Assembly: GCF_032334255.1 (NCBI RefSeq)
Contig: NZ_JAUHMF010000002.1
Location: 992,001 to 1,056,000 of the forward strand
DNA length: 64,000 bases
Reading direction: 5' to 3'
Origin: Thermanaerothrix solaris
Lineage (GTDB): Bacteria > Chloroflexota > Anaerolineae > Anaerolineales > Anaerolineaceae
The notes beneath the pieces were generated by a model, which did no database searches, was not told where the DNA came from, and saw only the letters and a list, made by a program, of their open reading frames with translations. Made by a program: the position numbers and the translations under genes. Positions 34,391-44,385 of this stretch are shown piece by piece; the first letter of the stretch is position 1; each line of letters opens with the position of its first letter.

Positions 34391-36601
34391 TCAGGCGGGT
34401 TGAGTGGTGTGTAACGCCTTCCACAGGCGTTCTGGAGTAACCGGGAAGGCATTTACCCAGATCCCGGTAGCGTTGTGAATTGCAGCCAGAATTGCGGGGG
34501 TAAGAGGGAGATAAGGCAATTCACCTAATCCGCGCGCTCCCCATGGGCCCCGGGGATCGGGTACCTCCACGATAACGGGCTCAACTTTTTCGGGCACATC
34601 CAAGACAGTTGGAATGAGGTAGGTGCTTAACTGATCGGTCAGAACATAGCCATCTTTCATAATAAAGTTTTCCAGCAAGGCGTAACCCTGAGCTTGCACC
34701 ACAGCGCCCTCGATTTGGCCTTCAACCAACTGAGGGTTGATCGCCTGTCCTACGTCATCAGCGGAAACCACGCGGAGAATGCGTACCTGGCCGGTTTCGG
34801 TATCTACTTCCAGTTCTACGGCTTGGGCCACATAAGCGTAGGCAAAGTTTGGCATGGAATAACCGGTTTCTGGGGTAAAGGGGGTCGTTTTAGGAGCAAG
34901 ATAGGTGTATTCCCCGATGGCAGGACGTTCCTCATCGTGCCATTTACGCAAAGCGATCTCCGCCGCGCCACGGATGGCGTTTCCAGCCATGAAGGTCATG
35001 CGTGAGGCGGAGACACTACCTGCGTTTCCCATGTTGAGCGTGTCGTGGGTGATTAAAGTGACCTTTTCCACCGGCACACCAATCGCTTCAGCCGCCATCT
35101 GCACCATGACGGTATGTGTGCCCTGTCCAACCTCGGCACCGGCATGGTGGAGCACCACCCGTTCGATTTTTTCGGCACCGTGTAATTCAATGCGAGCCCA
35201 ACAGTTTTCCTGATAGCCGAAACTGAACCCCACGTTCTTGAAGCCACAGGCAAACCCGATCCCGCGTTTCAATGTTGCCTTGGGGTCTTGTTGAGCCAAT
35301 TCACGTTTGCGTTGCTCCCAGCCAAATCGTTCGGCTGCGGCTTGGATCACCTCCAGCACGCTGATTGGCCCCGGTGGGGTGGTGCCTACGGCCAAAGTTT
35401 GACCTTCACGCAAGGCGTTTTTGAGACGAAATTCCACGGGATCCATGCCCAGCACTTCGGCCAATTTGTTCATCTGCATTTCGGCAATAAAATTGCCCTG
35501 GGGTGCGCCAAATCCACGGAAGGCACAAGTGGGTAGATTATTCGTATAAACTCCATACACATCGGCTTTTACATGGGGAATATAGTACGGTCCCGTATGG
35601 ACAACCGTAGCATTGCCCAGTACCTTATTGGTGGTGTAAAGATAAGCACCAGCATCGGCAATGACCTCGGTTTCGGCAGCCACAAGTTTACCCTCGCGGG
35701 TGGCGCCCCATCGCGCACGAACGTACATGGGATGGCGCTTCCCGTGCCCGATGATGGATTCGCGCCGTGACCAAATGATCTTCACCGGACGGTTGAGTTT
35801 CCAGGCCGCCAGGGCGAGGACAATTTGCACCGACATATCCTCGCGCCCACCAAAGGCACCCCCAATGGCAGGGTAAATCACCCGCACCTTTTCCAACGGC
35901 AAATTCAATGCGTGGGCAATCTGCTTTTGATCGGTGTGCGTCCATTGCCCGGCCACCTGAACTGTAATTCTCCCTTCTTCGTCTACATAGGCCAAGCCCG
36001 CCTCGGGTTGCAGGTAGGCGTGTTCCTGGAAAGGTAATTGGTACTCGCTTTCAACAATGACATCGGCTTGGGCAAATCCCTCGTTGATGTCTCCTTTGCG
36101 AATCTTGTAATGAACACAGACGTTGGTATCACCACGCTCGGGGTGGATAAGCGGCGCACCGGGCTTCATGGCTTCCCGAGGATCGGTGACCACCGGTAAA
36201 TCTTCATACGTGATTTCAATCAGGTTGCAGGCAGCAGCGGCGGCTTCTTCGGTTTCAGCAACTACCAGGGCGACCTGATCACCTACAAAGCGAACGACAT
36301 CAGCACCAGGTTTATCCGAACCCGGACCGCAGAGCACTGGCTGATCGGGTTGTTGAAGGCCGTACTCGTTCACCGGTACATCCTTAGCGGTAAAAACTGC
36401 GACAACGCCTGGGTAGGCTTCCGCTTTTGAGGTGTCAATGTTGAGAATGCGGGCATGGGGTCTTTCGGCAAAGCGTATCTTCATATGCAGCATTCCTGGC
36501 ATTGAAAGATCACCAGGATATTTGGCTTGCCCGGTTACTTTGCTAACAGCATCAATGCGAGGGACAGGTTTTCCGATGACGTTATATTTTGTGTTCTCCA
36601 T
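34391..36601 (-). CDS. Xanthine dehydrogenase-family molybdenum-cofactor large subunit
   Basis: 736 residues. It has the N-terminal aldehyde oxidase/xanthine dehydrogenase a/b hammerhead domain (IDAVSKVTGQAKYPGDLSMPG, HARILNIDTSKA, VAVFTAKDVP) and the Moco-binding domain with AIGGAFGGRED, TCAFRGFGAPQ, AEVGQGTHTVMVQ and the C-terminal GARGLGELP, whose glutamate matches the catalytic base of the family. The ATG at 36601 has AGGAGG at 5 bases; an upstream in-frame start lacks one. The iron-sulphur and FAD subunits that normally complete these enzymes are not adjacent, so the electron acceptor must lie elsewhere. Substrate unknown. Confidence 0.92.
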   Translation of the reverse strand: MENTKYNVIGKPVPRIDAVSKVTGQAKYPGDLSMPGMLHMKIRFAERPHARILNIDTSKAEAYPGVVAVFTAKDVPVNEYGLQQPDQPVLCGPGSDKPGADVVRFVGDQVALVVAETEEAAAAACNLIEITYEDLPVVTDPREAMKPGAPLIHPERGDTNVCVHYKIRKGDINEGFAQADVIVESEYQLPFQEHAYLQPEAGLAYVDEEGRITVQVAGQWTHTDQKQIAHALNLPLEKVRVIYPAIGGAFGGREDMSVQIVLALAAWKLNRPVKIIWSRRESIIGHGKRHPMYVRARWGATREGKLVAAETEVIADAGAYLYTTNKVLGNATVVHTGPYYIPHVKADVYGVYTNNLPTCAFRGFGAPQGNFIAEMQMNKLAEVLGMDPVEFRLKNALREGQTLAVGTTPPGPISVLEVIQAAAERFGWEQRKRELAQQDPKATLKRGIGFACGFKNVGFSFGYQENCWARIELHGAEKIERVVLHHAGAEVGQGTHTVMVQMAAEAIGVPVEKVTLITHDTLNMGNAGSVSASRMTFMAGNAIRGAAEIALRKWHDEERPAIGEYTYLAPKTTPFTPETGYSMPNFAYAYVAQAVELEVDTETGQVRILRVVSADDVGQAINPQLVEGQIEGAVVQAQGYALLENFIMKDGYVLTDQLSTYLIPTVLDVPEKVEPVIVEVPDPRGPWGARGLGELPYLPLTPAILAAIHNATGIWVNAFPVTPERLWKALHTTQPA

Positions 36602-36777
36602 GGCAGCCTCCTGTGGCGAGAATCCAATCACACACCCTGTTCCAATTTTATGGTAAATTGTTCTCGAGGAGCAAGTTACGTTTGTCTTAAGTCAGACATT
36701 AAGCCAGACCATTTCCCTGGTGAGTTGAGCCTGAATATGGGATAATAAAACAAACCTTGTTGATAGGAGCGTGCATC

Positions 36778-36975
36778 ATGAACGGACGGAATGAACCGAA
36801 AACTGAGACAATCGCTGAGACCGAAAATTACATGGCCTGGCGGGCAGAAGAACCCGATGGCGAGATGACCTATCATTTGGAACTGGGAAATTTCACCGTC
36901 CATTTCTTTCAGGAAGAATGGGATGAGTTTTTACAACTGATGCGAGCGGTTATCGAAAGCGAAGAAAAGGGCTAA
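36778..36975 (+). CDS. Small acidic protein of unknown function
   Basis: 65 residues, rich in Glu/Asp (MNGRNEPKTETIAETENYM... EEWDEFLQLMRAV). TAGGAG lies 8 bases before the ATG, which supports translation. There is no family that I recognise. It has the look of small conserved proteins that contain a beta hairpin (MTYHLELGNFTVHFF) and a C-terminal helix. It lies 34 bases before fmt and may be co-transcribed with it. Confidence 0.6.
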   Translation: MNGRNEPKTETIAETENYMAWRAEEPDGEMTYHLELGNFTVHFFQEEWDEFLQLMRAVIESEEKG

Positions 36976-37009
36976 ACTAGGCCCGTTACCCTGTTATTGG
37001 TGTGCCAAT

Positions 37010-37936
37010 ATGTCAGCCCTGCGCATCGTTTTCATGGGCTCACCTGAATTTGCGTTGCCAACTTTGCGGGAACTGGCCGCGCATTATACCGTTGTGGGTG
37101 TGGTGACCCAGCCGGATCGCCCAGCGGGTCGAGGGCAAAAATTAACCCCACCCCTGGTTAAGGTGTTAGCCCAATCGCTGGGGCTGCCAGTCATTCAGCC
37201 GGAGAAACTGCGCCAGCCCGAGGCCATGGCCCAACTGCAAGCCTGGCAGCCGGATCTCATCGTTGTAGCGGCATTTGGACAAATCTTACGCCAGAATGTG
37301 CTCGACCTACCGACTTTTGGTTGTCTTAACGTGCATGCCTCGCTATTGCCCCGTTGGCGCGGTGCGGCGCCGATTCAGGCGGCTCTACTCCACGGCGATA
37401 AAGAGACTGGGGTGACCATTATGAAAATGGATGCTGGGGTGGATACCGGACCCATCTTGAGCCAGCGGCGTGAGCCGATTCGCGAAGATGACAACGCCGC
37501 TACATTAAGCCAGCGTTTGGCGGAACTGGGTGCGCAGTTGTTGATCGAAACCCTACCCGAGTATCTTGCCGGGCATATTACCCCCCAACCTCAGGATGAG
37601 AATCTGGCTACCTACGCACCCCTGCTTAAGAAAGAAGACGGACGTCTGGATTGGCATTTACCTGCGGAGGCATTGGTGCGCAAGGTGCGCGCATTTACCC
37701 CTTGGCCGGGAGCGTTTATGGAGTTTCGGGGCTTACCCCTGAAAGTGTTGCGAGCGCACGTCGAGGCTACAGAATCGCTTCAGCCCGGCCAGCGCGGTGT
37801 GCTAAACGATTTTCCGGCTGTTGGTACGATATCGGGAATCCTGGTTCTCGATGAGGTCCAGCCCGCCGGAAAACGCCCCATGTCGGGTAGCGACTTTCTG
37901 CGGGGTGCGCGAGATTGGGAGCGCGGAGAGGCCTGA
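37010..37936 (+). CDS. fmt: Methionyl-tRNA formyltransferase
   Basis: 308 residues. The N-terminal Rossmann formyltransferase domain has IVFMGSPEFALPTL, TQPDRPAGRGQKLTPP, the catalytic NVHASLLPRWRGAAPIQ and DAGVDTGPIL. The C-terminal OB-like domain (VRAFTPWPGAFMEF) is complete. It formylates initiator Met-tRNA using 10-formyl-THF. Length is typical. The neighbouring def gene, often adjacent, is not here. The PanE-like gene begins 2 bases after the stop. Confidence 0.97.
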   Translation: MSALRIVFMGSPEFALPTLRELAAHYTVVGVVTQPDRPAGRGQKLTPPLVKVLAQSLGLPVIQPEKLRQPEAMAQLQAWQPDLIVVAAFGQILRQNVLDLPTFGCLNVHASLLPRWRGAAPIQAALLHGDKETGVTIMKMDAGVDTGPILSQRREPIREDDNAATLSQRLAELGAQLLIETLPEYLAGHITPQPQDENLATYAPLLKKEDGRLDWHLPAEALVRKVRAFTPWPGAFMEFRGLPLKVLRAHVEATESLQPGQRGVLNDFPAVGTISGILVLDEVQPAGKRPMSGSDFLRGARDWERGEA

Positions 37937-37937
37937 T

Positions 37938-39014
37938 TTGCGATCGGTCACCTTAGCATCTCCTTCGATCCCACGCTGGTCGTTTCTGTGCATTGGGGCA
38001 GGTGCGCTCGGAACGTATATAGGTGGAAGCCTGATGCGGGTCGGCCAGCGTGTCGTGTTCCTGGTGCGCCCGGCGACGGCTGAAATCTTGCGGGCGCGGG
38101 GTCTGCGCCTTGTTTTAGAAGGAACCACCTATGCCCTCTCCGAGCCGCTACTGGCAACTTCTTTGGACGAAGCCCTAAGGTTGGGGCCTTACGACATGGG
38201 CTTGGTCACAATTAAGGCGTATGATATTGAAGATTTGGTTAAGGCGTTGCTTCCTTACCGTGCGGCGCTACCGCCTTTGGTGTGTTTGCAAAACGGTGTT
38301 GAGAGTGAGGCGCACCTGGCACAAGTCGTGGGTGAAGCCAATGTCATAACGGCGACGCTAACCAGTGCAGTCAGCCGCCCTGAGGTGGGGGTGGCGGTCG
38401 TGGAACGTTTGCGGGGGATGGGAGTGGCACGAGGGCATAAATTGCTGCCCCCTTTGCTGGCGATCTTGAATGCTGCCGGGTTGCGTGCGCGTGAATATCC
38501 GGACGCTACGGCGATGAAATGGTCCAAACTTTTAACCAATTTACTGGCAAATGCTTCAGCGGCGATTCTCGACATGAGCCCGGCAGAAATCTTTGCCCAT
38601 CCCGAGTTGTATGCATTAGAGGTAGGCCAGATTCGCGAAGCCCTGGCCGTCATGCGCCGATTGGGGTTGAACGTGGTAAATTTGCCGGGAGCCCCACTGC
38701 GTTTATTAGTAACGTTTATGAGCACTTTGCCACCGGATATCAGTCGCCCTATACTAAGCCCTTTCCTCAGCCGCGGACGGGGACAAAAAATGCCCTCCCT
38801 GCACATTGACTTGCATGGCGGGCGGGGTAAAACCGAGGTGGATTATCTCAACGGCGCTGTCGTGCGTTTCGGTCAGCGCTTGGGAGTGCCCACACCCATC
38901 AACCGGGTGCTCAACGAAACCCTGTTAGCCCTTAGCCGCGGTGATTTGCCGAAAACCCGGTTTCAAAGGCGTCCTGAGGTATTGCTCGAGCAAGTTCGTC
39001 AGACTATGGGATGA
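37938..39014 (+). CDS. Ketopantoate reductase-family (PanE/ApbA) oxidoreductase
   Basis: 358 residues from a TTG start that has GGAGAGG at 6 bases, just past the fmt stop. The N-terminal NAD(P)-binding motif is CIGAGALGTYIGG, followed by VVFLVRP and ICLQNGVESE-like sequence (LVCLQNGVESEAHL). The C-terminal helical domain has AMKWSKLLTNLLANASAAILD, with the family's conserved K-x-x-x-N. PanE reduces ketopantoate in pantothenate synthesis; paralogues are common, and at 358 residues this is longer than PanE (about 300), so the exact substrate is open. Confidence 0.85.
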   Translation: MRSVTLASPSIPRWSFLCIGAGALGTYIGGSLMRVGQRVVFLVRPATAEILRARGLRLVLEGTTYALSEPLLATSLDEALRLGPYDMGLVTIKAYDIEDLVKALLPYRAALPPLVCLQNGVESEAHLAQVVGEANVITATLTSAVSRPEVGVAVVERLRGMGVARGHKLLPPLLAILNAAGLRAREYPDATAMKWSKLLTNLLANASAAILDMSPAEIFAHPELYALEVGQIREALAVMRRLGLNVVNLPGAPLRLLVTFMSTLPPDISRPILSPFLSRGRGQKMPSLHIDLHGGRGKTEVDYLNGAVVRFGQRLGVPTPINRVLNETLLALSRGDLPKTRFQRRPEVLLEQVRQTMG

Positions 39015-40435
39015 TCTTTATGAATGTACCAGCGTGGGTTACGGATGCTATTTTTTATCAAATTTTTCCCGATCGCTTCGCCAACGGAGATCCGGACAAC
39101 GATCCGCCGAACGTGCGACCCTGGGGTTCGCCCCCTGATCTGTACCACTTTCAAGGGGGAGATCTAAAGGGCATTCTGCAACGCCTGGATTATCTTCTCG
39201 ATTTGGGAATCACGGCCATTTATCTTAATCCGATTTTCCTCTCTCCTTCCACTCATCGCTATAACACCACAGATTATTTTCGCATTGATGAGCGCTTGGG
39301 AAGCATGCAGGATTTTGAGCAGCTTTTGGATTATGCCCACCGCCAGGGGATACGGATTATCTTGGACGGCGTTTTTAATCATTGCGGGCGGGGTTTTTTC
39401 GCCTTTGTGGATGTTCTGGAGAATCAGCAGCATTCGGCTTACCGCGACTGGTTTCACATTCATAAATTCCCCCTCAATGCCTATTCGCGCGGACCCGCGC
39501 GTTACGAAGCTTGGTGGGGCATTAAGAGCCTACCTAAATTCAATACGAGCAACCCGCGGGTGCGGAATTACCTCATGAGTGTGGCGCGCTTTTGGACAGA
39601 GAAGGGCATTGATGGCTGGCGTTTGGATGTCCCGAATGAGATTGACGATGACACATTCTGGGCCGAATTTCGCGAGACCGTAAAGGGGATCAACCCTGAG
39701 GCCTATTTGGTGGGGGAGATTTGGGAGGTCAACCCGCGTTGGGTTAGCGAAGGGCACTTTGACGGCTTAATGAATTACCCCCTGCGTGAAGCGATTTTGC
39801 GCTTTCTCAACCGCGAGCATACAGCCAGCCAATTTGCTCAAGAGGTTGAGCGCATTCTTAATGCTTATGCCCCTGAGAACCGCTTGGCCATGTATGTGCC
39901 TTTGGGCTCTCATGATACCCCGCGGGTGATGACCGTGTTGGGGGGACACCGCGAGGCTGTCAAATTGGCTTTTGCCCTTCAGTTTGCCCTACCAGGGGTG
40001 CCAGCGATCTATTATGGCGATGAGATTGGCTTGCTAGGCGATAAAGATCCAGATTGCCGGCGTGCCTTCCCCTGGGATGAGGCATTTTGGGATCAGGATC
40101 TGAGAGCGTGGGTTAAGCGGTTAATTCAGTTGCGCAAAACCCATATTGCGCTTCGGCAGGGTGAATTTCGCCTGGTCAGTGTTGAGGATTCGAGTCGCTG
40201 CGGTGCATTTGTACGGCAGCACTCTCATGGATCGGTGTTGATGGTGCTGAATGCGGGCGCTTCTGATCGTACCGTGGGCGTGAGTCTTCACTCGTTGGGG
40301 CAAGTAAGCGCGATGGCTCTTCACCCCTTGTTGGGAGAAAACTTCACCTGGCGAGTTGAAGATGGGCATCTCTGGGTGCATCTACCGCCATATGGCGTTT
40401 TCGAAGCGGCTTTTACGACTACCGAAAACAACTGA
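39011..40435 (+). CDS. GH13 alpha-glucan hydrolase (neopullulanase/cyclomaltodextrinase-like)
   Basis: 474 residues without a signal peptide, so intracellular. The GH13 conserved regions are present: DGVFNHCG (119-126), GWRLDVPNE with nucleophile D206, LVGEIWE with acid/base E236, and GSHDTPR with transition-state stabiliser D302. The opening WVTDAIFYQIFPDRFANGD is that of the neopullulanase/cyclomaltodextrinase group, but the N-terminal dimerisation domain of that group is missing. It overlaps the reductase gene by 4 bases. The ATG at 39020 is an alternative start; neither has a strong Shine-Dalgarno. Confidence 0.9.
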   Translation: MIFMNVPAWVTDAIFYQIFPDRFANGDPDNDPPNVRPWGSPPDLYHFQGGDLKGILQRLDYLLDLGITAIYLNPIFLSPSTHRYNTTDYFRIDERLGSMQDFEQLLDYAHRQGIRIILDGVFNHCGRGFFAFVDVLENQQHSAYRDWFHIHKFPLNAYSRGPARYEAWWGIKSLPKFNTSNPRVRNYLMSVARFWTEKGIDGWRLDVPNEIDDDTFWAEFRETVKGINPEAYLVGEIWEVNPRWVSEGHFDGLMNYPLREAILRFLNREHTASQFAQEVERILNAYAPENRLAMYVPLGSHDTPRVMTVLGGHREAVKLAFALQFALPGVPAIYYGDEIGLLGDKDPDCRRAFPWDEAFWDQDLRAWVKRLIQLRKTHIALRQGEFRLVSVEDSSRCGAFVRQHSHGSVLMVLNAGASDRTVGVSLHSLGQVSAMALHPLLGENFTWRVEDGHLWVHLPPYGVFEAAFTTTENN

Positions 40436-40792
40436 CTAACCGTTGGCTGTCATTTGAGCAAAGATTTGGTTGGTCTTGGCTGCCATGATGAAGTCGTTGC
40501 GATGCAAGCCGCCGATGGCATGCGTCCACCAAGCTACGGTAACCTTACCCCACTCAGTAATCATCAAGGGATGATGTCCCTCGGCCTCGGCAATTTGTCC
40601 GATGCGGTTTGTGAAATCCAGGGCATTCGCAAAATCCTTGAATTTAAAGGTTCGTTGCAGGCGCTTTTGGTTTTCGACTTCAATTACCTCCCACCCCGGC
40701 ACTTCCGGGAGCAACTGAGCAATTTCGTCGTCATTCAACGGTGGAACCCCTCCATGACATGGTACGCATTTTTCTTCTACCAGCGGACTCAT
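40436..40792 (-). CDS. 4a-hydroxytetrahydrobiopterin (pterin) dehydratase
   Basis: 118 residues: N-terminal EKCVPCHGGVPPLNDDEI, typical of bacterial members, then GWEVIEVENQKRLQRTFKFKDF, the catalytic EGHHPLMITEWG with its paired histidines, and WWTHAIGGLHRNDFIMA. It recycles pterin-4a-carbinolamine. The ATG at 40792 has AAGGAGG at 5 bases; an ATG 33 bases further upstream has no such site. It is convergent with the GH13 gene. Confidence 0.95.
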   Translation of the reverse strand: MSPLVEEKCVPCHGGVPPLNDDEIAQLLPEVPGWEVIEVENQKRLQRTFKFKDFANALDFTNRIGQIAEAEGHHPLMITEWGKVTVAWWTHAIGGLHRNDFIMAAKTNQIFAQMTANG

Positions 40793-40888
40793 CCTGACCT
40801 CCTTTTGGGACACAGTCTCTCGCACACCTTCATTATAGAGAGTATAAGTCCGAATTGCAAAAGATACGCTCCACCGAAGGGCAAAAGT

Positions 40889-43800
40889 CTATACACTTTG
40901 GAGATATTTCATCATCGCCTCGAGTTGATAACCGGCTTTGGTAGCGGCATTGTGAAGAGACTGTCCCAAATGATGTAAGGCTAGCACGCGTTCGTAAAAG
41001 GGGGAACATTTCCAAGTGGGCAAACTGGCGAAGGCTAAGAGACCAATGGCTTGCATAAGCGCCACCAAGGTTTCAAAGCCTTCTTTGTGGAACCACAGCA
41101 CTCCCTCATGCGAATGCAATCCGATCAAGGATTGAATTTCTGGATCGGCAAGCCAGTTTGCCATGACCTCGCTGAGGGAGCGAGAAAGGGCGTCTTCATC
41201 GTACCAATCCTGGTGTGCGATTAAAATGCGAAAGCCCGTGATGAAGGTCTGAGCCTGTTCTGGCGTGAGGCCAAGATCTTTAGCCGTTTCGGAGAGCAGG
41301 TGGGGAACCTGCCAGGTTTCAAGCCATTCCAGCGTTTGCTCCTTAACATGCATTGAGTCTTTGACTCGTCCGATTTCAAGACTGAACGCGGCACAAAGCA
41401 GGGCCAGCCAGCGTTCGGGTGCACCAAGAATCTGATCCTGAAGATTTTGCAAGGCTTGATTGAGCCGACGCGTTGTGGGGAGACTGAGTTTAACCTCCAA
41501 GACAGGCCAATGCATGATCAAGTTTAACCGTGCCTTCAAATTCGATAGAATGTCCGCCCAATCACCGCGGTAGCCAGTTAGGGTTTCTATTCCCCTTAGT
41601 AGGGCTTCTAACTTGTGTTGGGCTTCATCAAGCAAATGCACTGGTAGGCATTGCTGCGGTTGGGTTATGCGCTGCTGAAGCAGATAGCGGAGATACCCCG
41701 GATGGTAAATTTCACGCAGTGGTTGCCAGATGGGTTCCCAGCGAATTTGCTGTAGTTCACGCCACAGGCTCGGCGTGCCCCGTCCTTGAAGCCGTTCCCA
41801 AAGGCGGCGGTAGGTGCCGTTGGCGTCATCGGTCACTTCGCGGAAGTCGAGAAAAACGTGGGTTTGATAAGCATTGAGTTCGAAATACAACCCTTTATCA
41901 TGAATTTCGGACGTGGGTTGGAGGTATTCCAGGCCATCCACAAGGTCGCGATAAATCACAAACGTATTCGGGTTACGGCTTAAACCCAAACCCTCACCTA
42001 GTGAGCGTTGTACCAGATGCCGCTTCGCCCCTTTTTTCACCAGGAAACCCACCGAGGTCTTAATCCAGCCGCGGGTTTCGGCAAAACGATTATGATAGAT
42101 GACTAGTGCGCTCTCGTCGCCGAGGCGGTTAGAAAAGGCAAAGACATCTTCGTTAACAAAACCTTCTGGGGTGTAGAAATCATAGAGCAAAAAGTTTTCC
42201 ACGCCGGCAAACAGGGCACGGCGGTGAAGCAAGGGGAAGATTTGTCGTTCGTGGCGGGCAATGAGGTCCAGATCTGGCATTTCATCCCAGTAAGCGCGAC
42301 GGAATTCCATGCCGTATTTTTCGGCGAACCCCTCGATTTGGCCATGGCCGAACATGGGCAGGCCCGGTAGAGTGCACATCAGCGTGCAGACACCAAAATA
42401 TTTATCTCCTTTGCCAAACTGTTCTACGGCGGTGCGCTCATCAGGATTGTTCATGAAGTTCACATAGCGCTTGAGAATTTCGGGTTCAAATTCCAAGGTG
42501 TTTTTGATTAGGGTGCGATAGTTGGCGTTCTCTTCATTGCGGAGCATGTTCATAAAGGCGCTGTTATAAACTCGGTGCATGCCCAGTGTGCGCACAAAGT
42601 AGCCTTCCATCAGCCAAAAGGCTTCAGCAAGGAGCAGGGTATCGGGAGCTTCCTGGGCGACGCGGTCAACAACCTCACGCCAAAATTCATTGGGCATCAA
42701 GCGATCAAATTCCTGCTTGGTCAGTCCATGTTCGGCACGGGAGGGAATGGCGCCGCCACTGCCCGGCTCCGGGAACCACAGGCGTTGGTAGTGGCGTTTG
42801 GTCAAGGTCATTGCAGCGTCAAAGCGTATGATCGGGAATTTACGCGCCACTTCCAGGATGGTCTGCATCACGGCTTCGCGCACCTCGGGTTTGAGGTAAT
42901 TCAATTGCGCTGTGTCGTTCCAGGGCATGCTGGTGCCGTCGTTGCCGTGGTAGATGTAGCGGATATCGCCGGTGGTGTAATCCACTCGCTTGAAGACCAC
43001 GGCGGCATCCGTGCGGTCATAGTAATGATCTTCTAAAAAAATTCCCACCCGCGGGTCGCTCGAAAGATCCGGACCGTTGAACGTGTAGGAGGGGAAGGGG
43101 CTATAATCCAGGCCGATAAACCAATCGGGGTGTTCGATGACCCAGCGTGAGTCAATCCCCATGTGGTTGGGCACCATGTCACTAGCCAGGCGAATGCCGC
43201 GTTGCCAGGCGCGATCTCGGAGGTTCTGATAGGCGGTTTCGCCTCCCAAGTCATCGGCCACGCGGTATTCGGCAAGGGAGTATGCCGAGGCGATGGCTTC
43301 GGGGTTGCCGCACAACTGCTTAATGCGGGCTGAGGCACGGCTGCGTTCCCAAATCCCGATCAGCCATAAGCCGCTGATCCCCCAACGCGCCAGCGTATCC
43401 AATTCTTCATCCGGGATCTGATCTAAGCGCTGAATGGGTTGCCCATATTTTTTGCTGAGTTGATCCAGCCAGACATAGGTATTTTTGGCAATGAGAACCA
43501 ACCTTGGCATCCATTCACGATCAGGGCTGAAGGCTTCTGGTTCACCCTCAAGGTGCGCATAAGTGGGAATTTCCACCGGGCCTGGCCCCAGGAAGGGGGA
43601 TTTCTGTTCTTCTTTGAGCAAATCCAGGCTTTTGAGTAAACGGGTCAGGTATTCGCCCAGCAAATACCCCCAACGCTGCCGGATATAGTCCAATTGTTCA
43701 AAGAGGGAATTAGGATGCGCAATGGCCGGTGCGCGCATCATGTCCATCAGGTGTTGGTTATCCGGGCCAAAGGTCGGTTGGGTTTCTAAGAACTGATAGA

Positions 43801-44347
43801 GTTCGCGAATAAGCGCTGCGTAAGCCGTTTCACGACGTAGATATTCTTCATCGAAGAGTTCCAGATAAGGATCGAGCGCAGGATTGCGGTTATTTACCCA
43901 TAAAAGGAGCATCTCTTCCAGGGTTGCTGCGCGGTGCGAAAATTCGGCGGTTTGTCCTTTGAGGTAATCCTCGGGGCTTATGTGATTACGATAAACCGGC
44001 AAGGGTGGAAATTCGCGCACAAATTCCAATAGGGTACGGTCAAGATTGGCTTTGCCAATGCGGGCTTCTAGCCAGGCCAGCGCTTGGTCAAGCACCTGGG
44101 GGTTTTTCTGGCGGCGATAAAGAGCAGCCACCAGGTGTAAAATCTCGTCAATGAGTCCCATGGCATTAATCTCGCCCGCACGGACCACTTTTTCGGGATG
44201 GCGGGCCAGATCACGGCGGAGATTCATCTTTTGGGCAAAGCGGCGGGCGGCCTGAAAGTCGGCCAAGATTACGTTGCCGTTGAAAGAGAACAGCGTTTCA
44301 TCGAATTGATACTGTTCACGAGCACGCCGCGAGATATGAAATTCCAT
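40889..44347 (-). CDS. Very large GH13-like protein with long N- and C-terminal helical regions
   Basis: 1152 residues. Residues 1-315 are mostly helical and of unknown fold (PEDYLKGQTAEFSHRAATLE). The catalytic barrel begins near 316 (LARWGISGLWLIGIWER) and has region I SDMVPNHMG (389-397), region II IIRFDAAM with nucleophile D510, region III LLLAEAFW with acid/base E575 and region IV NNPDE with D636. After the barrel (about 800) come roughly 350 more residues without a recognised domain. There is no signal peptide. It probably acts on an intracellular glucan or sugar, but specificity is unknown, and such long alpha-amylase-family proteins are little characterised. The gene starts with MEFHISRRARE. 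Confidence 0.85.
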   Translation of the reverse strand: MEFHISRRAREQYQFDETLFSFNGNVILADFQAARRFAQKMNLRRDLARHPEKVVRAGEINAMGLIDEILHLVAALYRRQKNPQVLDQALAWLEARIGKANLDRTLLEFVREFPPLPVYRNHISPEDYLKGQTAEFSHRAATLEEMLLLWVNNRNPALDPYLELFDEEYLRRETAYAALIRELYQFLETQPTFGPDNQHLMDMMRAPAIAHPNSLFEQLDYIRQRWGYLLGEYLTRLLKSLDLLKEEQKSPFLGPGPVEIPTYAHLEGEPEAFSPDREWMPRLVLIAKNTYVWLDQLSKKYGQPIQRLDQIPDEELDTLARWGISGLWLIGIWERSRASARIKQLCGNPEAIASAYSLAEYRVADDLGGETAYQNLRDRAWQRGIRLASDMVPNHMGIDSRWVIEHPDWFIGLDYSPFPSYTFNGPDLSSDPRVGIFLEDHYYDRTDAAVVFKRVDYTTGDIRYIYHGNDGTSMPWNDTAQLNYLKPEVREAVMQTILEVARKFPIIRFDAAMTLTKRHYQRLWFPEPGSGGAIPSRAEHGLTKQEFDRLMPNEFWREVVDRVAQEAPDTLLLAEAFWLMEGYFVRTLGMHRVYNSAFMNMLRNEENANYRTLIKNTLEFEPEILKRYVNFMNNPDERTAVEQFGKGDKYFGVCTLMCTLPGLPMFGHGQIEGFAEKYGMEFRRAYWDEMPDLDLIARHERQIFPLLHRRALFAGVENFLLYDFYTPEGFVNEDVFAFSNRLGDESALVIYHNRFAETRGWIKTSVGFLVKKGAKRHLVQRSLGEGLGLSRNPNTFVIYRDLVDGLEYLQPTSEIHDKGLYFELNAYQTHVFLDFREVTDDANGTYRRLWERLQGRGTPSLWRELQQIRWEPIWQPLREIYHPGYLRYLLQQRITQPQQCLPVHLLDEAQHKLEALLRGIETLTGYRGDWADILSNLKARLNLIMHWPVLEVKLSLPTTRRLNQALQNLQDQILGAPERWLALLCAAFSLEIGRVKDSMHVKEQTLEWLETWQVPHLLSETAKDLGLTPEQAQTFITGFRILIAHQDWYDEDALSRSLSEVMANWLADPEIQSLIGLHSHEGVLWFHKEGFETLVALMQAIGLLAFASLPTWKCSPFYERVLALHHLGQSLHNAATKAGYQLEAMMKYLQSV

Positions 44348-44385
44348 CCGAGCAGGCCTCCACTTGGGATAAGAGGGGATCGAAT

